64,000 nt of DNA from Ottelia alismoides. Lineage: Eukaryota > Streptophyta > Magnoliopsida > Alismatales > Hydrocharitaceae. A model generated the notes under the pieces. The model was not told where the DNA came from and did no database searches. It was given only the letters and a program-made list of their open reading frames with translations. The translations under genes were made by a program, and so were the position numbers. Positions 36,149-48,326 of the stretch are shown here, piece after piece; position 1 is the first letter of the stretch; each line of letters opens with the position of its first letter. The stretch lies in the NCBI GenBank assembly GCA_037367405.1, contig JAZKJV010002325.1, positions 124,001-188,000 of the forward strand. Direction: 5' to 3'.

Positions 36149-38852
36149 TGATGAATACATGATTCATCACCTTTATTCTTTTATTTTAGCTTCATTTTTG
36201 TAGTCAAATACCTGTAAATATCTTCTAATTCCATAAAATATCCAAACTGCATGCATTTGTTAAATATGATTTTTTAACACTTTTTGTACTTAAATAAAAG
36301 CATAAAGAAGAAAAGAAAAAGAAAAAAAATGAAGGATGTGTTTATGAAGTAAATACAGACTGACTCGAAACCCGAGAGAAGTGACCTGATCGACCAGGAA
36401 TAAAGTAAGGGGAGATAGGGTCTTCCATTCAAAAAATCCAAAAATAATTTTTAAAATTTTCTCTATATATTTGTATAAAATTGTATTATTTTATTAGTAC
36501 AAAGCTTGTAATATTTTATTTGTATATAAATTCACCTCAAATTAACTATTTTTGTAAACAAAAGTTGTAAAGAAAAATGTGTTGTAGATAATAAAAATAA
36601 TTACAAAGCAAAATAATGTACATATTACAAATAATCACACTTAGAAAATGACGCAAAATGATAATTGAAATACCAATTTCGGCTACATATGAACTCAAAT
36701 TGAACCAAACTCACTTCTATTATATCCTAAATTAAATTATATTTCAAATGACTGCGATTTCATAATTTTTATGGTTACGTTTAAAAAGTCGGTTTTGTAG
36801 GGTGTTTTGTGCCGTTTCACCATTATTTATTGTATAAATTTATTCATATTTATTTTTATATACATAACGCACTTAATTTAAATATTATTATCATTAAAGC
36901 TAAAATAATAAAATATAAATAATATTATTTTAAAAGATATATTTTAAAAAAATATTTCCTTATTTGTACATGTGTATATTGTAATATATGTGTATACAAC
37001 TAATTTCCTTATATGAAAATGACCAAAAAAATATATACCATTAATTAATTTAATTTAATTACAAAATTGTTATTTAATTTTTGATTTATTTGATTTAATA
37101 ACCTGCCTTGTATATAAGATTTCATTCCATATTTTAATAGCCACCAATAAGGTGGCTAATTAATTTTTGTAAATTATTTTATTTATTCACTTTAATTAAT
37201 TCCTAAATTAATTTTTAGTTAAATAATTAAATTAAATTAATTATTTTATTAATTAACCAATAAACACCTTCTTTTTTTGTACAACCTTTCCTTTTGTAAT
37301 TTCCTTCTTTATTAAATGGGTTCCTCCCCCTTCTTTCATTCCTTAATTAATATTTGGTGGAGAGGAGCTTAATCTCTGAGAGATATTTTATTGAAGAACG
37401 GTGCCCAGCCTCAGCCGTCCAGTGACAGTACGTCAACCCTTGTCAAGGTCATCACGGCATATCTGATCCCAAGATGAGATCCATTTTATTTACCATCATT
37501 TTTCTTATATAAGTCGTAGATTAAATTTTTGTCTCGTGATTGATCTTTAATCGAAATACCAAAATTTTCCATCACCTATTTTCGATCCGACACGGATTTT
37601 GCATCTCATTTTCGTGTCTCTCCATTTTCTTATTCTACCTCACACAACCTATCACCTCCGACCATGCACGGTGGTCGGAGACACGGGTTTATCCTCCGTC
37701 TTGTAAAGATCCATAACTGTTCATGCACTCTATTTTGTATATAAATAAATAAGAAACTAAAAATATTATATTTGTTTTTATCTATAATATTTATTTTGTA
37801 GGAAAATTGAAAAAAAATATAAAAATATAAAAAAATTCTAATTCTTATTCCTATCCTCAGTTTTGTTTCATAAAAAAGGAAAATAAAAAATTGTATTTTC
37901 TCTGCACACAGTTTACAAAAAAAGAAAAAATAAAAAAAATATATGAGCCTCCGCCAGCGGTAAGGCCGCCACCCCCTTGCCGTCGTGTCTAGGGGCCAGC
38001 CTCCAACCGCTACAGACCAACCACCAGCTTGCCACCTCCGCCAATTTTTTAGCGTTTTGATGCCCTTTAATATTTTTAAAAATTCAAAATAGTGTCTTTT
38101 TATCTGCCCGAAAATAGAAAATTATTAAAAATTCGAAATGTTACCCAAAAATTTCAATATAATTTTTGTAGTAGTGTTTTACTCGTAATTTCTATTAAAT
38201 TTTCATGAATAGATCATTTATAAAACTCCAAAAAATTATGAAAAATAAAAATTGTTAAAAAAATGTAAAAAATTCCTAAAAAATAAAATAAATATGATTT
38301 CAGTCTCTGTTTGTAGATATGTAATTGTAGTTCAGTCTAAAAATAAGTTCTAGCAGTATTGGGCACTTAAAGTATTTTTAAATCCCAAAATACTCTTACT
38401 TGTGAACTGTTTCCCTTAATTTCCACTATCTGATTTTTCGAAAATTATAAAAACTTCGGAAAATTTTGAAAAAATTACCAAAAATATTTCAAAACATACA
38501 AAACACAAAATTATGTTCTCTATAACTTTGTGAGTATTTTTTAATATTCTGAAAAATACAAAAAGTGCGCGTGTGTGTATTTTATCCTTTGTAGTTGTTT
38601 TGAAAAAAAAATAAAAACCGCTAAAAATTATCTTGGAAATCTGACTACATAGTTTTTAAATCGTGTTCCTTGTGTTCGACCATGTTCGCTATACCAGGTA
38701 AATAGAATAGCAAAACTGCTTACTTTTGCTTTTCATTATTTGAATATCTTTTAGCTCGTTTAAAACAATTTTTTCTATTGACCATGCTCAGTGATTCGGG
38801 TCACAACGACCCTTTATTTTTTACATAACCCGAGTTGTCAGGCATGTCATCA
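36149..38852 (+). repeat. G1 5' LTR
   Basis: 2704 bp. TATA box 37111-37118, hairpin 37138-37158, frameshifted 40-codon frame 37357-37477. Compared with the 3' LTR it lacks a GC-rich block of about 0.65 kb (compare about 61480-62140); the junction lies near 38035. The block is also present in the array LTR copies, so the loss is a deletion in this LTR. Confidence 0.88.
37111..37158 (+). promoter_or_regulatory. G1 5' LTR TATA box and start-site hairpin
   Basis: 'tatataag' at 37111-37118; 27 nt after its first base begins an inverted repeat, stem tagccacc / ggtggcta with loop aataa (37138-37158). It matches the arrangement at 1641-1689 and 60578-60626. In the last copy one stem position is changed to a G-U pair, so pairing survives. 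Confidence 0.6.
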
Positions 38853-38855
38853 TAA

Positions 38856-38873
38856 TGGCATCGTTGCTAGAGA
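38856..38873 (+). promoter_or_regulatory. G1 primer binding site (mutated tRNA-Asp type)
   Basis: 'tggcatcgttgctagaga' compared with the intact form tggcgccgttgcc(g)gag seen at 27353-27372. It is 3 nt after the LTR end. The leader that follows (agcac, then 'tagtcatttttca') is the same as in the inverted leaders of the array. Confidence 0.75.
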
Positions 38874-40386
38874 GCACATCTTTATAGTCATTTTTCATTT
38901 GTGTGCTATTTGTCTCTCTATATTATAATTGTTTTCTGACTATCTCTTATTGTATTTTCGAACGAGGAACTTCTTGGAGGATGACTTGGAGTTTTGTTTT
39001 GGAGGACCCGTACAGGAGGAAGAGCATGGAAGAGAAGAAGACCTTTATTTTAATAGATAGAACATTAATTGTTGCAATAATTTAGATTGTGTACACTTGT
39101 GGACTTGGACTTTATTCGGGGTCTGTTTTGCAAAGTCTTGGTGCACTTGGGGGACCTCACCGTTGTTTTTCACATTTTTAATTTCATCGCCATAACTTCT
39201 ATCTGATTGTCGTGGTTTTAGCCCCTAGATGTAGGATTTTTTATTGAATGTGACGTAAATAGCTAAGGCCCAACACGTAATATATTGTTTATTCCTATAG
39301 AACGTAATCGGACCTAGTTAAAAATTAATTGAAAAAAGTTAGTTTAATTGAATTTGAGACCATGCACCGTGAAGAGTCGTATACAACGCTAACGGGACCG
39401 TTGTGGCGGGCACCAAGTGACTCCCAAGATTGGACTCCGGACTCAACTCAATTAGCTAACTATAGTTCTTTAAGATCAATAGAAGTTGCTCATCTAAGTC
39501 CGATTTACATGTACATAAAATAGTTAGTTTGCTTTCTATATTTAATTTATGCACGGATCATATATCATGTAGAGTGCTGAAGTAAGGTACGCATTTTTAT
39601 CCATGCATGCATTATCGTGTTTGATCGAGCATCATCTTTTTCGACTTCCTCCCCCTGCTTTTTGGACTAAAAATAATCAAAGGAAATCGAAAAAATCTTT
39701 AGGCATTGTTTGTTTTATTGAAAAAAATCTTAAGAAGTGAAATAAAGAAAATTTGGGACTCCAAAAGGAAACTTAACCCTAAAACCCAACTCATCTAAAA
39801 AAATTGTTTTGGGGAGAGTCACCCCCTCATTGTTTGGTTTGCTTGAGTGAGAGAGTGGCATGCACATTAGGATATAGCCACACCTGAACTTCCGTTAGAC
39901 TACTGGTCTTGGGGTTAGATGTTTGCCTCACTCTCCGGTAACCGGTAAAGCGAACCGCGACGTCCTTAACAGAGCGAGTAGAATGGCTAGCTAGTAAACG
40001 GTCCACAACTTGTACTGGCTGGGAAAGATCTATCTTTAGGATTGGGCCAGTCTCCTGGGAGCATCGGGTTCCTAACAGCTCGCTTAATCGCTCTGTTAGA
40101 TTGATTTATGAGCTAACCAAAATTGACAAGATAAATGACCAACCCATTTCAGTCATCAACTCGTGTTGAGTAGGTGGATTGGGGGTTTGAGTTCTCATCT
40201 TAATTTCTTACAAGATCTCTTCCGCACTCATCCCCACATAACGATGATGGGCCCGAGGTCTCTTAGGATGCCTTTGGTAGCACCTCTCTCCAGCACTACG
40301 ACTCAATCTTCTACGGAGGTTTCGAGGAGCCCAAACCAGCTCTCCAAACCTGAGTTCGATTCCACTCTGTTTTCTCTTGACCACCC
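38874..40386 (+). other. G1 5' leader, part before Copia-2
   Basis: No convincing gene. 38903-39085 is an open frame of 60 codons homologous to the minus-strand frame 27133-27327; it is leader sequence rather than a known protein. From about 39250 to 40386 the text is unlike anything else in the window, including frames at 39329-39523 and 40163-40426 without recognisable domains. The leader resumes at 50979 after Copia-2. Confidence 0.55.
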
Positions 40387-41668
40387 TGTTGGAAATGCGA
40401 GCCCACGGCGAGCCATTATGCAATAAATGTTATTGTAATTCACTCCTTCATTAGAAATGAAGAATACATAATTTGCATAATAGGTCCCTTAGTACAATTA
40501 GGGTTATGTACCATGGCCATCTTGATGATCATACAGCTGTTGATTCAACTATTGAATCATAGAGGCTGGTGCTTGAATGAATATCTAAAGAGTTAGATTG
40601 AGGACTCATCAAGCACCGTCAGATGATTGTTAAGAGATGATCTCCAGCCTGAGTAGGAGATGGCAATCCTTATCTCTGAAGGCTGATATCTGACCGACCT
40701 CTTGATGCAGGTCCTCTGCATAGGAATAGAGATTCGGAGGTGTCAGATTAGTTAGATCAAAGAGTTGACTTAACGAGATCGAGATAACCAAAGTCCTATA
40801 TCGTATGCTGTCAGGATATAGGAACGCATCCTCTGACCGGAGACAGATGTGTTGCTATATGTCTAAGTATGTACATTTGGCAGACCAATAGGTTGATGAC
40901 CTAATCAAGGTCTACACACCGGCGCGCTGGTGTGCATATAAGGGCATATGAGTAATACGATCTCTCAAAGGGATCATACAGGTTCAGTTACTGAACCGGA
41001 AGACATGAGCTCACTCATGAGATATTGGGAAGAATCAAATTCCGTGCGCACGGTCGTCTCGCTTTGGAAGCTTGACTGAATTTGTAGGTTTGATATATAC
41101 TTTTGGAAAGTATATGATCAAGACCTAGGTATGATATATGCTTTTGGAAAGTATATGATCGATACCGACTCCCAATGATCGAATGAGAAACTTACTGATA
41201 AAACCATGAAGTAGACAGTATAAAGTTGATCGAATACTTCGGGTTTAGTCTGAGTCTTCCTGTATGCAGGATGTACAGGTATTGGGAATACCTGAGGGTG
41301 ATGTGATCATAAACGATTGTATAACCATGACGCTTCCATTCCTAGGGAGTGATGAAACGGGTCTAGATTTTAGTGACTCCTCTCAGTAGAGAAGTGATCT
41401 GATCTTGGTCCAAGTATTGGACATTGATCTGAATGTGATTCAGATACAATGAGAAGATTAGATTTACGGTCTTGATTTAATCAAGCATCTATGGGAGGCC
41501 CGCGATCTGGATTTGAGATACGATCTCAATATCCATGTCACTATACGTGGAACAATACAATCGCCCTGTCCTTATCTCCAAGTATCTGCGGAGAAAGCGC
41601 ATTATCCTTGAAGGAGTTCATGGATAATTCTATTGTTGATATATGTATTCGAGCATTGAGAAAATGGA

Positions 41669-42040
41669 TACTTAAATGTGATTTAATTATCATGAGTAAT
41701 ATGAATTTGATTCATATTATAAAGAGAGTTATCTTAGATAATTAAATGAGATTTAATTATCAAAGATGTAAATAATGTGAATGTGATTCATATTATTTGG
41801 ACACAAGAGAATAGAGATCCAAGATGATTAAATATGATTTAATTATCATGGATATGAATAATGTGGATAGCAATATCCATATTGGTCATGTATATTATAA
41901 ATGTGATTTATAATATATAAGAGAGAGCTATTTGTAATTTACATTTGTTAATTAAATGTTAATGTGAATTGGATTCACATTGGACATCAAATTGAAAATG
42001 TAATTTACATTTTGTTTTGGGTTGTGAATGTGATTCACAA
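41669..42040. repeat. Row of nine short palindromes in the Copia-2 5' LTR
   Basis: Each is an inverted repeat around a 1-4 nt centre, usually 'aat-gtg-att'. Examples: 41891-41917 (12 nt arms tatattataaat / atttataatata), 41737-41761, 41771-41797, 41825-41848, 41961-41981 (aatgtgaat / attcacatt), 41995-42013 and 42022-42040 (ttgtgaat / attcacaa). Arms differ from one palindrome to the next while the layout stays. The same row is at about 49610-49981 in the 3' LTR and, in weaker form, at 3725-3990 and 14400-14680 in Copia-1. Confidence 0.75.
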
Positions 42041-42445
42041 TTTTTCAATGGCATGATTGCAATGTTCACAAAATAAATTGTATTTATTTTTTTTTGTGAA
42101 ATAATTTGCAACAAAAGTTGTTGCAAATAATGGAGATTACATAAAAGGTGAAATAGCCACCTTCCTAATGGAGGAGGGTGGACGGCCACCACTCCCATTA
42201 GGAAAGGGAGGCCGTCCCCCCTCTCCACATGGAAGGAGGCTTTCTCTCCTTTCATTATCTCCATGTATTGATGATTTAATTTTGTAATTAAATTGTGTTG
42301 ATTTATCAACATATATTTAATTTAAATTAAATTAATTGTTGTTGTGTTTTTAGCAACAAATCATGACCATTGAAAGAAACACAAATTGATGTGGACCATT
42401 GGATTTGTGTTGACACATGGATTGAGATCCATGGATCCCAAAACC

Positions 42446-42454
42446 CTATAAAAG
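42446..42454 (+). promoter_or_regulatory. Copia-2 5' LTR TATA box
   Basis: 'ctataaaag' after 'cccaaaaccc' and the small inverted repeat atggat-tgag-atccat. The 3' LTR counterpart is at 50388-50396. Confidence 0.65.
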
Positions 42455-43031
42455 GAGAGGCACCCCATTGCTCTTCTTTATACATAAGTTGAGGCAACAA
42501 ATCTCTCTCTCTCTCATTCTCTCTACATGTCCTCACTCTTTCTCTCTCATGTGGTCGTCCACCATGGATGCCCTAGAGAGGTTCTCCATCGCCGCGGCAT
42601 CATCGTTATGCTGCCCAATGGCTAGCTCGTGGATCTCCGTCTCCTTCGGTGCACCCCGCTCGTGAAGAAGACACCGGATCTCGTGTGTCGAGATCAGGAG
42701 ATCCGCCGCTTGGATCATCAACATGGATTGCGAGAAGCACGCGGTTCATCCCCGTGCTCGCAAGCGTCTCCTCCGTCGGATCGGACTTGAGACAGGAGGT
42801 CTCTTCGTTTAGAGACTTGATCGCAACCACGCTTCAAGAGGTAAACCTAATACTTGTTTGTGGTTTAGACGAAACGATCCGAGAAGTGTTCTTGGATCAT
42901 GTGGTTTCGTCGCATAAAATTTTTAATTTCCGTTGCATAGAACAACTAGTGCGACTAGTCGTTCTTCGTCGTATTCGATGCGACGATCACGCTTCCGTGA
43001 TGCGCTTGAGGATATAACCATATCCTTCAAG

Positions 43032-43043
43032 TGGTATCAGAGC
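43032..43043 (+). promoter_or_regulatory. Copia-2 primer binding site (initiator Met tRNA)
   Basis: 'tggtatcagagc', the exact plant Copia consensus, 2 nt after the LTR end. It is intact although the coding region is not. Confidence 0.9.
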
Positions 43044-44830
43044 CTTAGGTCGGTGGTTTTGGATACGATCCATAAACCGAGGACGACTTGGGTTCATTAG
43101 GGTATGCGAAAGTTTTCTTGCATTTCATTTTCGCATCTCTATTTTGATATTATTTTAGGCACTGTTTAAATTGTTTAAACACGAAAATAATATTTGTATT
43201 TTATTCCCCATTAAATAAGGAAACCGTAGGATCTGAGTTTGCGTGATTTCGATTCCGTTTGCTCGAGATATGCTCATTTTAGTGAACATGTATCCACTGT
43301 TTCGGGGACTGCGGATCATGACGTAATTAAGATGTTAATTGCGGATTTGATACGCCTTGAAATGCGTGCAAATCAATTGGGTTCTGTTGTAAATCAAGTT
43401 AGCAAACTTTAAAAATTTACTTTGCTTAATTTGGATTTAAATTGATTGAGATATGATATTTTTAGTAAGTAAGGGTCACTGCTGAAAATACTTTGCTAAT
43501 CAAGAACCTAGTGATTGTCATTTAATTAATTAGTGAAATTAAATTGTTTAATTTCCTGGAATAATTATGCATAAATATTTGTGAAATATTTAATGATAAT
43601 TATGTCCTTAAATGACTTTGCCCTAACCAACAAATGATTAGATGTGATCTACATCAAGATTGGTTACATGATCTACATGATCAACATTCCAACAAACATG
43701 TTGCTTGAATAGGACTTGGGATGTGTTTAGCAAATCTCATTATAATGTTAATCAAAAATGTTTTGATTATTACTATATGGTACAATTTCTGTTGAAGAAC
43801 CGATGATCATCTCAAGTACAAATTAATCAATTTGGCATTATCCTTTCCCGAGGCGGATATGGTGCCTAGTCGGAGAGCATTGGGGTTGCGGGTTGCAACG
43901 TATGTGGTCCGTCCCACTCTCGTCGGTACTGGCCATGACAGCGGGTAGGGCCGGGATAATGTCCGAGGGATTAAGATGTATTTTTCTAATTATTAAAATT
44001 TGGAATAATACGTATTTGAGATAATACCATTATTCAAGTAACTATTAAAATGTTTGTTGGATATTAATTGGATCATTAATTTAATATGATTAGATTAATT
44101 GGAATCCAATTAAGATTGAAATACTCTAATATTATTAGAGTTAATAATTCCCTTGGAAGAATTAATTATGTGAATGTGATTCACGATAATTAATTAAAAT
44201 TTGAATATGAGGTGGAGGATCACATAAGTGACATCCATGGTCTCCCATCAAGGCGAAGGGTTCCGTCGCCAGGGATTGTATGTGGGAGACGCCTGTCCGA
44301 AGTGACAGCTCCTGTATGCAAGCGCATCTGGATCGGACTCTTTGCTTCTCGAAAGAGTAAGGCCGTATACGTAGTGACCCCAATATCGGATCCTCATATT
44401 ATTGGGGCGATATTGGATTGCGTATAGCGAGTACTATTCCTGTTGACGGTTGGTTCAATTAACGACGGGTCAACATCGCCTTAGGGGTGGTGGGCTCGGG
44501 TGTTAAAGACCGAATTGGGAAATGCAAGTTGGACTTGCAAAGCGGAATGTGTTCCCGCTTCTTTTTATCCGAGTTGCAGATTCTCATATTATTGGGATGT
44601 AACAAAGATAAGGAAGGAGATCCCAGATCTTGTTGAGATATAATGGTAAGTATATCTCTTACATTGAAAGTGATTAAGGGAATGAACTTTCAATGTTGAC
44701 AAGACAAGACAACTTTGATATAAAAATCCTAAATCAAAGTAAAACATATATATTTATATATTTATGCAAATTTCTTATTTCAGATAATCCTTCATTAAAA
44801 CCCACTCAATGATATACTCAATAATAACCA
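43044..44830 (+). other. Copia-2 conserved 5' leader
   Basis: About 1.8 kb noncoding leader, collinear with 5009-6703 of Copia-1. Long, nearly unchanged blocks include 43840-43985 and 44215-44550. It is clearly better conserved between the two elements than the coding part that follows, which fits a cis-acting role (packaging, dimerisation or translation), but none is demonstrated. Confidence 0.6.
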
Positions 44831-47800
44831 GTAAAATATCATGGATTGGACTCATGATCCAGATATTGTACTTGCAATTGGACACATAATGTATGTGGTT
44901 GCAATGTGCAAGTTTCCTCATAATATTGAGGAATGACAATTAAATAGATAATAGGACTACAACCCTAGGGTTTGTGTGTCTCTATAGTCTTGATCTCTCA
45001 TCGGATGTACTTTGGAAGTGACCTGTCGATGATGATCGTAATTGTCAAATAATCCTTATAAAATTAATGAAGATATTCTGGCATACATATGTGCTCTTGA
45101 CATTTAACATGAATGAGATGGTTCACTACATCATGCAGAATGGTGGCTCTATAAGAAATGATGTATTCAAATTGTTTGAGTACCTACCTGAACCTATGTT
45201 TTAAGAGTTTAGATGGATGTAGATGATGAGTGTCATCATTCTACTATCTATACTATGGTCATTCATGAAGCTTCATAATATTCATATTGTATGAATTTAA
45301 TGAAGCATGTATAAATGTTGAAATGCTCTTACATAAGAGATCCTTAGTCTTAAGCAATGGTTGCTTATAGATAAAGGGAGCGCAGTGGAAGCATGGGTTG
45401 GACCTGAGTAAGAAGTATGGTCAAAGAGTTGACTATACATCTATGACTTCCATATGTCATCCGAAGAGTTGGATGAATGCCAATACTGCAATAAGTTGAT
45501 GTGTTGATAGTATGACTATCAAGTCTATCTAGAATCCTTAGAGAAGGACTCGGATGGAGCATCAGATTAATCTACATAAATCATTGATAAGATAAAGTCA
45601 AATAATTGTATCTCAATCTTCTGATGACATTTGCAATAGGTTGCATATGTTTTAGAAGACTGGAAAATTTGATCTTAAAGGTTTATAGTTATCCACATGG
45701 ATATTGATGCAATTGTTGCAACAATCTCTGTTGGATTGATAGATTTGTTAATTTCAGTGGGAGAGTCCTTAGTCTTAGAGAATGTCTCTATGACCTAGAT
45801 ATAAGAATACACTCATTGTTTGTTTCTAAATGTTGGAAATAAACATGAATTCTGAGGTAGAACTATCATAAAAAGTTATGATGGAGATATTTCAGATAGT
45901 AATCTAAAATCTAGTGGACTCCACTAAATTAGAAAATTAATGAATGGTTCATTAACATTTCTAAATACTGAAATTAAAACTTAAGATCAATATGAGGATG
46001 AAGATCATTTGACAATGATCTAGCATCAAGCCTTGGACATTTGTCTATTGATTTGATCAATAGACTAGTAAGAGATGAAACTTTAGAATGTCTAAAATTT
46101 CAAAACTTACATACTTATGAATATTGTATTCAAAGTAAAATGTCCAATACACCCTTCTTAGAGAAAGGTGTAAGATGCCAAGGTATTCAGGATCTCATAC
46201 ATATTGATGTATGTAGATCATCTATATCATAGTAAACATTGTGGATATGTGATATCTATCGATGATTATGTATGATATGAGATTTCTTCTCTTCACCTAA
46301 GAAACCTTTGAAATGTTCAAAGATTTCCTTATTTTTGGTTTAGAACCAAAGTTTGAAGGAAGATAAAATGAATTTGATCTAATCTAGGTAGCAAGTACCT
46401 GTTAGATAAATTCAAAGAATACCTTATAGAGATATGAATATCATTTCTATCTCAATCCTCCTAACACACCTTAACTCAATAGAGTTATAGGTAGATACAA
46501 TTGGATCATGTGTGACATGATCTTATCAATGATGAATTTTAGCATAATTATCCCTTAGTTTCCAGGTATATATGTGTAGAAGAGACTACAATATATATGC
46601 TTAATATGATTCCATGCATGCAAGCTGGAATCTAGCACTTGAAAGTGCTGCTTCATTAGGAAAATAAAGGATGGTATTGGATACCTACTTTATGACCTTG
46701 AGATTCTAAGTATCTCATCTCTGAGAATATGATTCTTAGAGGTTGAGACTCTTGAGAATCCAGATGAAAATGAAGTATAGGAACTCATTTATCTTGAGAA
46801 GATAATGAGGCTCCTGAAATTGGAAACTAAGAGGACAATTAAAAATGAAACACTAATACCTCTTCAAATGAGTTTGAGGATGGATTCCATGTGTCAGAGA
46901 AATCTGACAATGATTGAACTTCATGTGATGAAGCTTCTGAAGATCATAGCATGGATAGATGGATGTTAGCAATAAAAGTCTAATGTAGACTTCATATGCA
47001 AGTGTTGTATATGGACCCTCGTGGATCCACCTATATGGGTAAAACCTGTAAAGGTGTAAATGGATCTTCAAGAGAAAGGGAACCTGATGAGAAGGTACAT
47101 ACCTTCAAAGCATAGTTCGTAGCAATGAGCTACACATGGAAGAGAAGACATTGCTTGCAATGAGACTTGCTTTTCGGTAAACATGCTTAAAATCATCAGA
47201 ATATTGCTAACCTTAGCTACACAACTTGACTATTGCATCTTCAAGATGTAAGTCCAGATTGCATTCCTCTATGAATATCTCTCTGAGGATATTCACATGA
47301 AGTAGCCCCAGGGCTTCATGGTTGAGGAAAGCAAGGTGTGCAAGATAAGGAATCCATCTAAGGACTCAAATAAGCTTCTTTGAGATGGACCATAAGATTT
47401 GATGAAATTATAAATGTTATGATTTCAAATAAAATCTTGATGAGCCATGCGAAGCTTAGTGGGAGTGCCTATGTGTTCATTGCGCTAAATATAGATGATA
47501 TCCTGATCATTTAAAATGATATAAGGATAATAATAAGTGTTTTATAATCTGGTTATTCCATATCTTGAAATATGATTTCAAAGATACCTCTTAGATCTTA
47601 GTTCTGAAGTTGTTCAGAAGCCAAGAGAAGAGGATAATTGGACTGTCACATTTGTAGTATACCTTGGACATATTCTATTCATAGAATTTCCAAGAAAGGC
47701 TTCTAACCCTTAAGATATGGTACTGACCTATCTTAAGGGATAGCACCTCAAAGAGTTGAGGAAGTAAATGCTACAACTACTTGCACTTGTGCATTAGTTA

Positions 47801-48317
47801 CGAGAAGCTGAGTGTATGCTAGAGTGTACAAATACCAGATGTCTGTCATGCAGTGGGAGTAGTAAATTGTTAGTAATCCTACTGTAGAGATAAAACACTT
47901 GATTGCAGTAATAACAAAATCTTCATAGATGAGGAGATTTTTGAGATAGTAATCTCAAAGTCTTATCTTCAAAAGTTTAAGACCATGTAGATAGTGATCT
48001 ATAAAGGTCTAAACTTTAGATACCTTAGGAGATAGAGATCTCCGGGAATGAAGGTATTCTAATAAGGATTATGGGGATATTGGTTATGATGTCAGGGACA
48101 CTGTAACCAACTAGATTGAGTATTGGTTGCATGAGATGCAACATTCGCATTAGATGCGAGCACTGTTACTATGGATATGCAAGTGCCGTAAAAGGACTTG
48201 GCAGAGTCTCGCGGGAACAGAGTGACTGATCAGCTTACCTAGCTATTTTCTAAATAGCCTATGATTGTCACATGAGTGCGGGTTTAAATGATTAGCCCAT
48301 TAATGGCTCTTTGGGCT
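44831..48317 (+). pseudogene. pol: Copia-2 gag-pol remnant (heavily decayed)
   Basis: Only traces remain: a gag-like start near 44840, the pre-integrase region at 46041-46232 ('MSIDLINRLVRDETLECLKF', then TYEYCIQSKM), an integrase C-terminal trace near 46620-46760, an RT trace near 47240-47520 with PQGF and the active site reading NIDDIL instead of YVDDIL, and an RNase H trace near 47900-48200. Stops and frameshifts occur every few dozen codons. Codon-level comparison with Copia-1 shows homologous order without large rearrangement. Confidence 0.75.
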
Positions 48318-48326
48318 AGTGGGAGA
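48318..48326 (+). promoter_or_regulatory. Copia-2 polypurine tract
   Basis: 'agtgggaga' immediately before the 3' LTR; same as in Copia-1. Primer site, polypurine tract and LTRs are all preserved while pol is lost. Confidence 0.8.

Larger units (their letters stand above)
40387..43029 (+). repeat. Copia-2 5' LTR
   Basis: 2643 bp, tgttggaaatg to atatccttca. It contains the row of palindromes (41669-42040), a TATA box at 42446-42454 and a CT repeat near 42503. Beyond the TATA box a GC-richer block has open frames on both strands that recur in the 3' LTR but match no family. Confidence 0.93.

Noticed and set aside
42649..43017. 122-codon open frame in the Copia-2 LTR, repeated near 50409-50870
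   Set aside because: Present in both LTRs only because the LTRs are nearly identical; the Copia-1 LTRs do not keep the frame, and a minus-strand frame overlaps it.
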